This document shows positions 1 through 8,749 of a stretch of 64,000 nt of DNA, in pieces. Under the pieces are notes generated by a model. It saw nothing but the letters and a program-made list of their open reading frames with translations. It made no database searches and was not told the origin of the DNA. A program made the translations under genes and the position numbers. This stretch comes from Algorimicrobium echini. GTDB taxonomy: Bacteria; Bacteroidota; Bacteroidia; Flavobacteriales; Flavobacteriaceae. Position 1 is the first letter of the stretch. Each line of letters opens with the position of its first letter. The stretch lies in assembly GCF_900115185.1 (NCBI RefSeq), contig NZ_FOVN01000001.1, positions 1,293,462 through 1,357,461 on the forward strand, written 5' to 3'.

Positions 1-386
1 AAATGATTTATTTTGGGAAGCAACTTTATTTTAAAGACGTCATGATTCCATTTGTTTCAGAACACGATAAAATTGGTTACACGGAAGACCAATTAAATTG
101 GGCTCAAGAGAATGAATGGTTTATCTGGAATTATTTTATAGGCAAAGAACTGTTATATGATACCAATGCTAAAATACCATCTAGATTCATAAATCCAGCG
201 CCTTTTTCTAAATTTTATTTAGAGCAAGTAGATAATGAATCGCCAGGAAGAATCGGTCAATTCATTGGCTGGCAGATAGTAAAATCTTATATGGATAACA
301 ATACAGTTAGTATAAAAAGTTTGTTAACTGCAGAACCACTAGAAATTTTTAATAATAGTAAATATAAACCAAAAGAGAATGGCTAA
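1..386 (+). CDS. gldB: Gliding motility lipoprotein GldB, C-terminal part
   Basis: The window opens inside this gene, so the signal peptide and N-terminal half are missing; the reading frame runs open from the first bases to a stop at 384-386. The visible 127 residues match what I know of the GldB C-terminus, including the segments APFSKFYL, ESPGRIG and SKYKPK. GldB is a lipoprotein needed for gliding and for stability of the T9SS in Flavobacterium johnsoniae. The stop overlaps the start of gldC by 8 bases, so the two are translationally coupled, as in other flavobacteria. The true start lies upstream of the window. Confidence 0.9.
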   Translation, partial: MIYFGKQLYFKDVMIPFVSEHDKIGYTEDQLNWAQENEWFIWNYFIGKELLYDTNAKIPSRFINPAPFSKFYLEQVDNESPGRIGQFIGWQIVKSYMDNNTVSIKSLLTAEPLEIFNNSKYKPKENG

Positions 387-711
387 TTTGAAATCGACAA
401 TAGAATTAACGGTTGAATTAGATGAAAACCGTGTGCCAGAACATTTATCATGGACTGCCCAAGATGGTGGTATAGACAATGAAGAGGCTAAAGCAATGTT
501 GCTTTCCGTTTGGGACAGTGAGAAACAAGAAACGTTACGAATTGATTTGTGGACTAAAGATATGCCTGTAGACGAAATGAAATTGTTTTTTCATCAAACT
601 TTAGTTGCTATGAGTGATACGTTTAATCGGGCTACTCAAGATGAGAAAATGACCGCAACTATGAAGGATTTTTGCGATTATTTTGCTGAAAAATTAGAAT
701 TAAAAAAATAA
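379..711 (+). CDS. gldC: Gliding motility protein GldC
   Basis: A 110-residue soluble protein with no signal peptide. Segments such as VELDENRVPE, TKDMPVDEM and ATMKDFCDYF are very typical of GldC, which enhances gliding but is not a structural T9SS ring component. The start is the ATG at 379, inside the end of gldB. Length is normal for the family. Its stop codon sits at the left edge of a long imperfect palindrome that separates it from the convergent aquaporin gene. Confidence 0.93.
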   Translation: MANLKSTIELTVELDENRVPEHLSWTAQDGGIDNEEAKAMLLSVWDSEKQETLRIDLWTKDMPVDEMKLFFHQTLVAMSDTFNRATQDEKMTATMKDFCDYFAEKLELKK

Positions 712-831
712 GAAGCTAGCCATAAGTAATAAATCCCAAAAGTTACTTGACGCGTAGTAGAAATACTTTAGTTTTTTAAAACTTTTGCTACGCGCAACTT
801 ATAAAGGGTAATTACTTTTAGATAGCTTCTT
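710..831. repeat. Long imperfect palindrome between gldC and aqpZ
   Basis: Five nested complementary arm pairs share one centre: 710-718 with 823-831 (9 bp), 724-730 with 811-817 (7 bp), 735-737 with 806-808, 740-744 with 796-800, and 751-757 with 788-794 (CGCGTAG/CTACGCG). Together they would fold 122 bases into one long hairpin with a loop of about 30. It starts at the gldC stop codon and lies between convergent genes. It may act as a two-way terminator or be a miniature mobile repeat; no second copy was seen in the window. Confidence 0.7.
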
Positions 832-855
832 TAATACGCTTGATTAGGGGTTTTA

Positions 856-1545
856 TTAATCCTTATTAGGCGCTAAATACTTATAAAGTAATCCAGCTAG
901 AATAGCACCCACTATTGGTGCAACCCAAAATAACCATAACTGGCTCGTAGCCCAATCGCCAACAAATAAAGCTTGACTGGTACTTCTAGCAGGATTAACA
1001 GATGTATTTGTAACGGGTATACTTATTAGGTGTACTAAAGTAAGGGCTAAACCTATGGCAATGCCACCAATTCCAGGAGAGGCATTTCTATGAGTAGCAC
1101 CTAAAATAACAATGAGGAACATAAACGTCATGACAATTTCGGTTACTAAAGCGGAAGTCATGTCGTAACCCATTGGAGAATGTTCTCCGTAACCATTTGC
1201 AGCAAACCCATCTGCCAAAGAAAAATCTGGATGGCCACTGGCTATTAAATATAGAATACTTGCACCAGCAATACCGCCTAAAACTTGGGCAATTATATAA
1301 CCTGGTAACTCCTTGCCGTCAAAACGACCACCAATCCATAATCCAATAGATACAGCGGGATTAAAATGAGCGCCAGATATATGCCCAACCGCATAAGCAC
1401 CAGTAAGTACAGTTAAACCAAATGCGGCAGCTACACCTGCAAAGCCAATTCCTAATTCTGGAATTCCAGCTGCTAAAACAGCACTCCCACAACCTCCTAG
1501 AACCAGCCAAAAGGTTCCAATAAATTCTGCTAAAATTTTTTTCAT
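856..1545 (-). CDS. aqpZ: Aquaporin Z (water channel)
   Basis: A 229-residue inner-membrane protein of the MIP family with six membrane segments and both half-helix motifs, HFNPAVS and SVNPARS. The residues forming the narrow filter of E. coli AqpZ are all conserved: Phe in AAAFGLTVL, His in LVHLISIPV, Thr in TNTSV and Arg of the second NPA. This argues for a water-selective channel and not a glycerol facilitator. Length matches E. coli AqpZ (231). The ATG at 1545 is the obvious start because the first helix follows at once. It stands alone, convergent with gldC. Confidence 0.95.
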   Translation of the reverse strand: MKKILAEFIGTFWLVLGGCGSAVLAAGIPELGIGFAGVAAAFGLTVLTGAYAVGHISGAHFNPAVSIGLWIGGRFDGKELPGYIIAQVLGGIAGASILYLIASGHPDFSLADGFAANGYGEHSPMGYDMTSALVTEIVMTFMFLIVILGATHRNASPGIGGIAIGLALTLVHLISIPVTNTSVNPARSTSQALFVGDWATSQLWLFWVAPIVGAILAGLLYKYLAPNKD

Positions 1546-1657
1546 GTTTTTAATGTTTAGTTAGTTTAATTATTTGATTAGTAGATAATTAAATTTACAA
1601 AAAAAACTTAAGCAAAAACGGTATTATTTTAATATGGAAATTATAAATAAAAATATG

Positions 1658-2731
1658 TTATTTAATGTCTTGAACACACCTAAATCCTAAATGATTTTGT
1701 CCAGAATCTACAGATGTAGCCATTCTAGATGTGGATCTGTAATTGGAGCAGTATTGATCGCTACACAAAAATGAACCGCCTTTAATAACACGTTTTTCAG
1801 TAACGTAAGGGTCGTTTGGATCGTAACTTGAATCAGGACCTGTAGGATTATAGCATAATTTTGTGCCATTAGCTAAATACATTTTTTTAGTGTCAGGTCT
1901 GTACCAATCTGTAGTCCATTCCCACACGTTCCCAATCATATCATAAAGTCCAAAAATATTTTCGGGATAAGTTTTAACGGGAGCAGATGCTGCAAAACCA
2001 TCTAGTTTTGTATTGTTATGAGGAAAGTCTCCTTGAAAAAAATTAGCTAGATACGCTCCTTGCGGTGTTAATTCTTTACCCCATACAAATTGGTTGTTAT
2101 TGTCACTTCCTCTGGAAGCAAATTCCCATTCAGCTTCTGTTGGTAGGCGCTTGCCAGCCCATTTAGCATAGGCTTGTGCGTCTTCAAATGCTATTTGAAC
2201 CACAGGATGGTTGTCTTTTCCGTCAATTGAGCTTTCTGGACCCTCTGGGTGTTTCCAGTCGGCACCAGAAACCCAAGACCACCATTGGCTAAAATCGTTT
2301 AAATTAACACTATGGTTTGGTGGAGAAAATACTAAAGAACCAGGCTTTAAAACGGAGTCATGAGGTTTAGGAGTGCCTTGTGGTAAATCTTTTTTTATTT
2401 GTTCCCAGTCTATAGGTCTTTCGGATACTGTTTTGTAGCCTGTTTCGTCAATAAATTTTTTAAATTGAGCATTGGTTACTTCCGTTTCATCCATATAGAA
2501 CGCATCTACTTTTACTAAAACTTCAGGTCCTTCATGATTTTCAGCGTAAGATTCTCCACTGCCCATAATATAGGTGCCTCCAGGAATATAAACCATTCCT
2601 AATGGTGTGGCTTTATTTAGGCTTGTGTTTTTTGCTGAATCCTGCTCACTTGATTGCTCATTATTGTTTTTACACGAATAAACAACTATTAGTAATATAG
2701 CGATCCCGATGTGTTTTGTTAGTTGCGTCAT
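1658..2731 (-). CDS. Lipoprotein formylglycine-generating enzyme (SUMF1/FGE family)
   Basis: A 357-residue protein with an N-terminal hydrophobic stretch ending in VVYSC, a plausible lipobox, so it is probably exported and lipidated. The rest is an FGE-sulfatase domain (PF03781) containing GGTYIMG, RLPTEAEWEFA and IGNVWEWT. Near the C-terminus GGSFLCSDQYC gives Cys323 and Cys328, five residues apart, like the two catalytic cysteines of human FGE (Cys336/Cys341). It therefore looks like an active enzyme turning sulfatase cysteines into formylglycine. It ends a minus-strand operon and lies near two sulfatase genes. Whether it really works outside the cytoplasm is inference. Confidence 0.88.
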   Translation of the reverse strand: MTQLTKHIGIAILLIVVYSCKNNNEQSSEQDSAKNTSLNKATPLGMVYIPGGTYIMGSGESYAENHEGPEVLVKVDAFYMDETEVTNAQFKKFIDETGYKTVSERPIDWEQIKKDLPQGTPKPHDSVLKPGSLVFSPPNHSVNLNDFSQWWSWVSGADWKHPEGPESSIDGKDNHPVVQIAFEDAQAYAKWAGKRLPTEAEWEFASRGSDNNNQFVWGKELTPQGAYLANFFQGDFPHNNTKLDGFAASAPVKTYPENIFGLYDMIGNVWEWTTDWYRPDTKKMYLANGTKLCYNPTGPDSSYDPNDPYVTEKRVIKGGSFLCSDQYCSNYRSTSRMATSVDSGQNHLGFRCVQDIK

Positions 2732-2751
2732 GAGTACTTAAGTTTAAAAAT

Positions 2752-3558
2752 TCAATTATTTTGTAAGTCTTTGTGTTTGTTTATTTGGTTCTTTTTTGAT
2801 GCTGTAACAATATTGCCATCAAAAACGCGTAGTCTCAAAATAAAATCACTAGAACTGTTATTTGTAGCCGTGTTATTTTTAGTTTCATTGAAAATCAAAT
2901 ATACTTCAAATTTCCAATTGTTTTTTAATTTATATCCTAAGCCTGGTTCTAAACGTATTAAGTCGTTATATCGGTCAGACTTTTTTAAATTGAAAAAGAC
3001 TTCCGCGCTTAATGGAATATAAAATCCGTCAACAAAATCGGTTAAGTGTTTATTGTATTCTAATATAGTTGATAAACGGTATCTGAGTCTAAATCCAGAT
3101 GTCCAACCCGAGTTATTAAAGTTGTTTTGAAAACGTTCTTCTAAACGAACATAATTGTTTAAAGTAATACTTTTTATGGTTGGGATATCAAATTTAAAGC
3201 CTTGGAATAAGCGAAATTCCAGGTTATCTTTAGCATCAAAGTTTTGTGTGTAAAACAATCCAGTTCCTAAATGAAATGATTGTACTACGGGTTTTTCTAA
3301 ATTTAAAAAACTCAAACTTTTTTCATGTGGTATTTCTAGTGCAGACATTACTACAAATCGGTTAAAAGCTTCTGGAAAAATTTTTCTGAAGCTTACTTGA
3401 GTTTGTAATTTTTTAGCATTAAAAACTGAATGAGCAAAATTATAATCCAACCATAGCTGGCTATTTACTTTAATATCCTGATTAACCAAACTGTCTTGTG
3501 CTTGCACTGTGTATAAACTAAAAATACATGTTAGAATAAACAGAATGCTAGGTTTCAT
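2752..3558 (-). CDS. DUF2490-like outer-membrane barrel protein
   Basis: Starting at 3558 gives a clean signal peptide (hydrophobic run ending YTVQAQ); an ATG 24 bases further upstream adds charged residues before it and is less likely. The roughly 268-residue protein has alternating aromatic strands such as LRYRLSTILEY and a last strand LRLRVFDGN followed by a short polar tail. This pattern fits DUF2490 proteins, predicted outer-membrane barrels of unknown role. It is 20 bases upstream of the FGE gene and 59 bases downstream of the HAD lipoprotein, so probably one transcript with both. Confidence 0.65.
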   Translation of the reverse strand: MKPSILFILTCIFSLYTVQAQDSLVNQDIKVNSQLWLDYNFAHSVFNAKKLQTQVSFRKIFPEAFNRFVVMSALEIPHEKSLSFLNLEKPVVQSFHLGTGLFYTQNFDAKDNLEFRLFQGFKFDIPTIKSITLNNYVRLEERFQNNFNNSGWTSGFRLRYRLSTILEYNKHLTDFVDGFYIPLSAEVFFNLKKSDRYNDLIRLEPGLGYKLKNNWKFEVYLIFNETKNNTATNNSSSDFILRLRVFDGNIVTASKKNQINKHKDLQNN

Positions 3559-3617
3559 AACTGACTTTGGAAATTTAGGCACTTACCATATCACCGAATT
3601 TATAGGGATAATTGGAA

Positions 3618-4652
3618 CTATTTGCTTTTTTGGAATGGATAAATGATTTTCCAGTCCTCTTTCATATTAATAACCGTCCAACCTTTTTCTCGAGCTTCAT
3701 CCAAACCTTGATCTAATTTGCCAATATGAGAGTCTCGATCATAAGCCCATTCGCGATCAGCATCGGTATGATGGAGGTATAACTGAAATGATTTGTATCT
3801 ATTAGAATCTGTCCATTGTAACATTTGTAAATCGCCATCTGAATTTCCTGAAGCAAACACAGGTTTTCTGCCAATAAACCTGTTTATTCCAACGGGTTTT
3901 CCTGCTTTATCATCAATAAAATCAATTTTTGGGAGGCGTTTTATAACTGGACTTCCATTATTATAATCGTATTCTGTTGCTATACTGCTGCCCACTACTT
4001 GGTCTTTAGGAATTCCATATGCATCTTCAACCCATGGTCTCATAAATTCAATACCACCACCTGAAACTATAAAAGTTTTAAAGTTATTTGCTCTTAAATA
4101 ATCTAAAAGTTCTAACATAGGCTGGTAAATAAGTTCGTTGTAGGGTTTGTTAAATCGAGGGTGTTTAGCAACCATTAGCCAGTCTTTTACAATTTTTTCA
4201 AACGCTTCTGTAGACAATCCGGAATGGGTTGCCATTATAATTTCTAATAAACCTTTTTCGCCAAAAGACATAAGGGTGTTGAGGTCATCTTCTAATATGG
4301 ATTGGTAAGGTTGGGTGTTTTTCCACTCGGGATAATCTGGCGCGAGTTGTTTTACTCTGTCTATAGCAAAAAACAATTGAAAATAAGCAGGTTGTTCAGA
4401 CCATAAATTACCATCATTATCAAATGTAGCAATCCTGTCTATTTCTGGAATAAAATTTTCGCTAGTTTCATTCGTTACATCTTGAACGTAATCCATAATA
4501 GCCGTTTTAGTGTTTCCTTCATTCCAAGATGGCAAAGGGTCTTCTGAAACATTATTAGAAGTCTCAACTACTTTTGTCTCATTTTTATTTGATTCATCTA
4601 CACAGCTCGTAAAGAGAAAAAAACTCAAGCATAAGGTTAAAAATGTTTTCAT
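3618..4652 (-). CDS. HAD-superfamily phosphatase-like lipoprotein
   Basis: A 344-residue protein with a lipoprotein signal peptide ending FLFTSC (Cys17). The HAD signature is present: motif I FDNDGNLW with Asp78 and Asp80, motif II in FIVSGGG, and motif IV GNSDGDLQM. These residues are those used for aspartyl-phosphate chemistry, so it is probably a periplasmic phosphatase; the substrate is unknown. The 18-base gap to the next upstream gene implies an operon. HAD proteins of this type occur near sulfatases in other environmental bacteria, as I recall, but I cannot verify that here. Confidence 0.78.
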   Translation of the reverse strand: MKTFLTLCLSFFLFTSCVDESNKNETKVVETSNNVSEDPLPSWNEGNTKTAIMDYVQDVTNETSENFIPEIDRIATFDNDGNLWSEQPAYFQLFFAIDRVKQLAPDYPEWKNTQPYQSILEDDLNTLMSFGEKGLLEIIMATHSGLSTEAFEKIVKDWLMVAKHPRFNKPYNELIYQPMLELLDYLRANNFKTFIVSGGGIEFMRPWVEDAYGIPKDQVVGSSIATEYDYNNGSPVIKRLPKIDFIDDKAGKPVGINRFIGRKPVFASGNSDGDLQMLQWTDSNRYKSFQLYLHHTDADREWAYDRDSHIGKLDQGLDEAREKGWTVINMKEDWKIIYPFQKSK

Positions 4653-4670
4653 AAAGATTGGTTTATTAGA

Positions 4671-5213
4671 TTATAATTTTCTAGCAACACCTATCCCTAT
4701 CGAGAAGGAGTTATACGCGTTAATTTTTAAATCGTTGGTAATGTTACTAACAAGTTCCCAGTTTTCGTGAAATTCATAGCTATATTCTATTCCTAAACGG
4801 AACAGTGTGAAATTCTCCTCTTTTGAAAACTCGCCACCAAAACCAACAAGAGCAGAAAAATGATTGCAAAATTTATATGAAGCCACTAAAGCTGGTGCAA
4901 TAGGAGTACTTCTTTCAATTACAGAGTTTTCTTTTGAATAATTTTCGACACTATAATCTTCTAAAACAATGTCTGTATGTAGCCCTATGGCCCATTTTTC
5001 ATTTATTTCGTAATAATAATTTAACTCAAAAGAGGGTGTTGATAGCCAGTTTTTATTTCCATTTTCGTTAACTGACTCTAAAATTTGTGTATGCCCTAAC
5101 AAAAACTGTAAACTATGTTTTTTTTCTTTTTCTTGTTCTGTTTCTTGTGCATGAGTAATCCAAATACTTGTTAGAAGTAAAACGGTAATTAAATATGCCT
5201 TTTTAGTAATCAT
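4671..5213 (-). CDS. Putative outer-membrane barrel protein, unknown
   Basis: A 180-residue protein with a signal peptide (hydrophobic run ending ITHAQ) followed by a charged linker of Glu and Lys residues. The remainder shows amphipathic strands ending SFSIGIGVARKL, with a penultimate hydrophobic strand typical of small outer-membrane barrels. I do not recognise a named family. It sits between the HAD lipoprotein and a neuromedin-U-type barrel protein with gaps of 18 and 36 bases, so it is probably co-transcribed with both. Confidence 0.6.
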   Translation of the reverse strand: MITKKAYLITVLLLTSIWITHAQETEQEKEKKHSLQFLLGHTQILESVNENGNKNWLSTPSFELNYYYEINEKWAIGLHTDIVLEDYSVENYSKENSVIERSTPIAPALVASYKFCNHFSALVGFGGEFSKEENFTLFRLGIEYSYEFHENWELVSNITNDLKINAYNSFSIGIGVARKL

Positions 5214-5249
5214 TGGTTATGAGTGTAATATATGAGTGTTGTTTTATTC

Positions 5250-6053
5250 TTATTTAGGGAATAATAAAATAACATTTGCCCGAATTCCCCAGTCTGCATT
5301 TAAAGGGTTATTGCCATAAAACACTTTCGGGCCACCACCTAATTGCATCTTTTGTTTACCAAAGGAAACTACTTTAGAATAATAAATACCTGCAAAACCA
5401 CCAAAAATGTCATTATCCCAGCTTTGAGTGTTTTCGGAAGCTACAGTAACAGATGCACCACTTTTAGAAGCGTAAGTAATAAAGGGTTGAAAGAAAGTTG
5501 CGTTAACATCATTAATACCACTGCCTGCATAGGACCACATATGGTTGACAATAGCGCCATACGTCCATTGGCCTTTTATTTTTAAAGCAAGTGCATTTGG
5601 TCCTGCTGTCCACTTATTTAAACCGAGAGCATCATTCGTGGCAGTTGGAAGCAATAGTATAGGTCCCACACCCCAAACGAAACCGTTTTTAGCTTCTTTG
5701 GGTGAGAAATAAATGCTTTGAGCAATATCACCTAACCCAGTTTCATTATTTCCTTTTCCAGTAACATCACTTTGTGAAATTACGGGTATTATAGATCGGC
5801 TAATCATGTTCCAATTATCGCTAATAGAAATAGGAATTACGGGTTGAATATTTAAATTGTATTTAAAACCATCCAACGGACCTATGCCAAAATCAAAGTT
5901 ATTTTGCATGGGAACACTTATTAGGTCAGCTACAGGATTTGCCAGTTGTTTTGCTAATTCTTCAGCAGATACAGTTTCTTGTGTTTGTGCATTGGATAAA
6001 ATGGTAATAAATAAAAATATAAATAATAGACAGTATGAAGGAATTTTTTTCAT
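5250..6053 (-). CDS. Neuromedin U-type outer-membrane protein (paralogue 1)
   Basis: A 267-residue protein with a signal peptide (ends ILSNAQ). It contains NPVADLISVPMQ, LNIQPVIPISI and GVGPILLLPT, the pattern of bacterial proteins often labelled neuromedin U or transporter (related to the phenol-degradation barrel PF13557). It is probably an outer-membrane barrel; the cargo is unknown. It is clearly paralogous to the gene at 6696-7487, sharing the NPxAxxxSxPxxxN opening, the LNIQPxIPxxIS block and the WGVGPxxxxP block. The small ion-channel gene separates the two copies. Confidence 0.7.
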   Translation of the reverse strand: MKKIPSYCLLFIFLFITILSNAQTQETVSAEELAKQLANPVADLISVPMQNNFDFGIGPLDGFKYNLNIQPVIPISISDNWNMISRSIIPVISQSDVTGKGNNETGLGDIAQSIYFSPKEAKNGFVWGVGPILLLPTATNDALGLNKWTAGPNALALKIKGQWTYGAIVNHMWSYAGSGINDVNATFFQPFITYASKSGASVTVASENTQSWDNDIFGGFAGIYYSKVVSFGKQKMQLGGGPKVFYGNNPLNADWGIRANVILLFPK

Positions 6054-6148
6054 GGTTTTTACTAGATATTATTGCTTGGTATTAGTAAAAATAAACTTTT
6101 TAATTTGGACGTCAAAATAAATATTAGCATGTGGCAAATAGCTCATGT

Positions 6149-6601
6149 TTAATGGTTTATTTTTTTTGTAATTAAGCCTTTAAAAATATACTGTATTAAG
6201 GAATACATCATAGCGGTTGTCCATACAATAAGCATGATACCATTAATAGCTTCTATACCTGACAATATGCGCCAATCGCCAATTAAAACAATATCACCAA
6301 AACCCAAGGAAGTGAAGGTTGCTAAAGAAAAATACCAGGCTTCTGTAAAATTTGCAAATGCACCATTAGTATCAGGTATTAATATATAGGTGATTGCCCA
6401 AATTATGGTTTGCAAGCCATGTAGAAATGTAAAAAAAAGAAAAGAGGTCGATAAAAGCCGCAATATTTTTTTTGAAGGATACAATTTCTCTTTCTTCTGG
6501 AAAATTGGAGCTATTCTTTTAAGCCAAATGGTATTTGCTATGGCTTGTATGCCAACATTTATGGTAATAATTAAGCTTCCTAAAACAAGTGCTAATAGCA
6601 T
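6149..6601 (-). CDS. Small two-TM ion channel (Ion_trans_2 type)
   Basis: A 150-residue inner-membrane protein with an N-terminal helix, a second helix around residues 50-75, a pore loop TSLGFGD and a final helix. The filter resembles that of potassium channels (TVGYGD) but reads SLGFGD, so selectivity cannot be assumed. No cytoplasmic RCK or cyclic-nucleotide domain follows. It lies between two paralogous barrel genes in the same direction with about 95 bases on each side. A role in ion balance or in the function of the adjacent envelope cluster is conceivable but unproven. Confidence 0.75.
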   Translation of the reverse strand: MLLALVLGSLIITINVGIQAIANTIWLKRIAPIFQKKEKLYPSKKILRLLSTSFLFFTFLHGLQTIIWAITYILIPDTNGAFANFTEAWYFSLATFTSLGFGDIVLIGDWRILSGIEAINGIMLIVWTTAMMYSLIQYIFKGLITKKINH

Positions 6602-6695
6602 ATTTTTTAATTTTTAACTCACAAAGAAAACAAAAAAATCTTTCACATTTTATTAGCGTTTGTATGTAATTATTTTTTCAATTTTAAGAGTACAA

Positions 6696-7487
6696 CTATT
6701 TCAGTATAAATGTTGCTTGTGCTTGAATGAGCCAGTCGGCATCCGTTGGGTGTGCTACATATTTAAATATGCCTGCTTTTAAATTTATAGGAAGGTATTT
6801 ATTATGGGTAATTAATTTGCCTGCTCCTGCCCCTAATGGTATTGTCCATTGTTGTTCGGTTTTAGCCTTCCAGTTTGCTGTAATAATTGGACTGGAATAA
6901 ATATACCAGTCTTTTTTTAATTTTTTGGAAAGGAAGATTTGGGAATATAGATAATTAACATCGTCATTACTACTAGATCCTGCAACAGAAAAGAAATTTT
7001 GTAACATTAAACCAAAAGTAAATCCTTTGGCTTGTTTAATTGCTGTTACTGAAGGTCCAATAGATAGTTTGTTGAAACCTAAACTTTCATTTACAGAAGG
7101 AAACATAAATACAGGTCCCACTCCCCAAGTAAAATTGCTTGGATCTGAAGATGTTATTGTAGTTAAAAATGTAATATTTCCCAAGCCATTTTCATATCCT
7201 GTAGAAGTTGGTTTGTTCATAATAGGGAGCGTGGTTTGTGTTATTAAAACCCATTTTTCAGATATTTTAACGGGTATAATAGGCTGTATATTTAAAACGT
7301 TGGTGTTTTTATCAAACACAGATAGGTTGTATTCCAAAGGAATACTTGCCATATTAGCAATTGGGTTTTGAATTTTGTCCTCTAAATCTGTGCCGTCCTG
7401 AATAAAATCCTCATTACCAAATTTTTCTTGAGTAAAACCAGAAATAGAAAATATTGTGTAGCATAGCACTAGTGTAAATTTTTTCAT
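6696..7487 (-). CDS. Neuromedin U-type outer-membrane protein (paralogue 2)
   Basis: A 263-residue exported protein with signal peptide ending ISGFTQ. It has NPIANMASIPLEYN, LNIQPIIPVKIS and WGVGPVFMFPS, which align with its neighbour at 5250-6053, plus WTIPLGAGAGKLI and a last strand ending in Lys. It is predicted to be an outer-membrane barrel. The 175-base gap upstream contains a strong terminator belonging to the DUF6515 gene, so this gene probably heads its own operon reading down to the FGE gene. Confidence 0.7.
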   Translation of the reverse strand: MKKFTLVLCYTIFSISGFTQEKFGNEDFIQDGTDLEDKIQNPIANMASIPLEYNLSVFDKNTNVLNIQPIIPVKISEKWVLITQTTLPIMNKPTSTGYENGLGNITFLTTITSSDPSNFTWGVGPVFMFPSVNESLGFNKLSIGPSVTAIKQAKGFTFGLMLQNFFSVAGSSSNDDVNYLYSQIFLSKKLKKDWYIYSSPIITANWKAKTEQQWTIPLGAGAGKLITHNKYLPINLKAGIFKYVAHPTDADWLIQAQATFILK

Positions 7488-7604
7488 AAATAAATATTCT
7501 TTAAGTTAGAATTAAAATTTATTGATTTACGCTAAAAGCTATAAGGGAATTATAAATATATAATAATTTATTGTAAAAACCTGATATTCATTTTATTGAT
7601 ATAT

Positions 7605-7640
7605 AAAAAAAGCATTGAAATGCTCTTCAATGCTTTTTTT
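7605..7640 (-). terminator. Rho-independent terminator after the DUF6515 gene
   Basis: Arms 7605-7619 and 7626-7640 are perfectly complementary over 15 bases (core AGCATTGAA) around a 6-base loop; read on the minus strand the stem ends in a T run. It lies 23 bases past the stop at 7663 and separates the DUF2092/DUF6515 pair from the operon that begins at 7487. Confidence 0.85.
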
Positions 7641-7662
7641 GTAGATTTATTTTTTTGGATGT

Positions 7663-8733
7663 TTATTCAGCTTTTACTTCAACGATCTCATACATGTTTT
7701 TACCATCTACTTGAATTGGTTGATAATACGTATCACCAAATTGAACGTAAGTAACTTCACCAACTTTTACTTCTTCACCACCTTCTGGTAGTCCTGGGAC
7801 GATTGTTCCTGCAGTGGCAGGGACAACAACATATCCTTCCGCATTTTTTTCGTAAAAAGCACCGCCATAATAGTAATTGTTGGTTGTTTCGTTTACGGTT
7901 ACCTCTTCTGCTTCTTTAGGGATGGATGGAACTTCTGCACCAACAGGTGCTTGTACGGCAACAAAACCATCTTCAGTTTTCAAGTAATAGGTGCCGTTAT
8001 CATAGTGGTATTCATCCTCGTCGTCGTCATCATTTACAATGCTAACGATAATAGCAGTTGTAGCTAAAGAAGTAACAAAATAACCCCATGGATGCCATAC
8101 GGGTCCCCAATAAAAAGGTCTGTACGGATGGTAATAATAAGGTCTGTGACAGTAGTAACGGTGACCTCCGTATCTGTAAGGTGGTCTCGTATAACGAACA
8201 GAACTAGATCTAACACGCGTGTTTCTAATGTTATTATGGCGACTGTTGTTTACATTAATGTTTACATTGTTATTGCCAATATGGGTTTTGTTTCCTACGC
8301 GATTGTTATTTTTAGTTTTAATGTTAGATGTTTTTTTATTTCTGGTGTTTAATTTTGGGGCATTATTCGATCCTTTTCTATTAGTTACTTTACTATTGTT
8401 TCTGTTTGTGGATACTTTTTTATTAGCCGTTCTACTAGGTGTTTTAGTAGTAGGTTTTGAAAAATTTCTGCTTTTATTTTTTGTGTGACCGCCATTTATA
8501 GATCGGGAAGGCGTGCTTCTTGTTGGCATTGTTCTAGTGGCTTTTGGTCTACTAGAAGGTCTAGACATGGTGTGTCCGCCACCACGTGACATGGTGTGTC
8601 CACCGCCTCTAGAAACACCATGCCCTAGGCGTTGTGCTTTAATAGACTTAAGCGGTAGAACTAAAGCTAGAAATAAAACAAGTAATCCAGCGTATGTTTT
8701 TAATTTTGGTAAATATGTGTTCATAATAGTCAT
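7663..8733 (-). CDS. DUF6515-family exported protein with repeated C-terminal motifs
   Basis: A 356-residue protein with signal peptide (LLVLFLALVLPL), a low-complexity basic region rich in Ser, Arg, Asn and Thr at about residues 40-180, then a Tyr/His/Pro-rich stretch (YYYHPYRPFYWGPVW), a membrane-like segment FVTSLATTAIIVSIV and an acidic run. The C-terminal part has repeats of a strand pattern, Y-Y-x-x-G-x-Y with V-x-P-x-G-x-x-V-P-x-x-P, as in DUF6515 proteins. Function is unknown. ATG at 8733 or 8724 are both possible. It follows the DUF2092 gene by 16 bases. Confidence 0.7.
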   Translation of the reverse strand: MTIMNTYLPKLKTYAGLLVLFLALVLPLKSIKAQRLGHGVSRGGGHTMSRGGGHTMSRPSSRPKATRTMPTRSTPSRSINGGHTKNKSRNFSKPTTKTPSRTANKKVSTNRNNSKVTNRKGSNNAPKLNTRNKKTSNIKTKNNNRVGNKTHIGNNNVNINVNNSRHNNIRNTRVRSSSVRYTRPPYRYGGHRYYCHRPYYYHPYRPFYWGPVWHPWGYFVTSLATTAIIVSIVNDDDDEDEYHYDNGTYYLKTEDGFVAVQAPVGAEVPSIPKEAEEVTVNETTNNYYYGGAFYEKNAEGYVVVPATAGTIVPGLPEGGEEVKVGEVTYVQFGDTYYQPIQVDGKNMYEIVEVKAE

Positions 8734-8749
8734 GTTTGTTGGATTGTGT

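Noticed and set aside
2723..3022. Plus-strand frame opposite the DUF2490 gene
   Set aside because: It is antisense to a better gene with a signal peptide and operon context; composition is unlike a protein.
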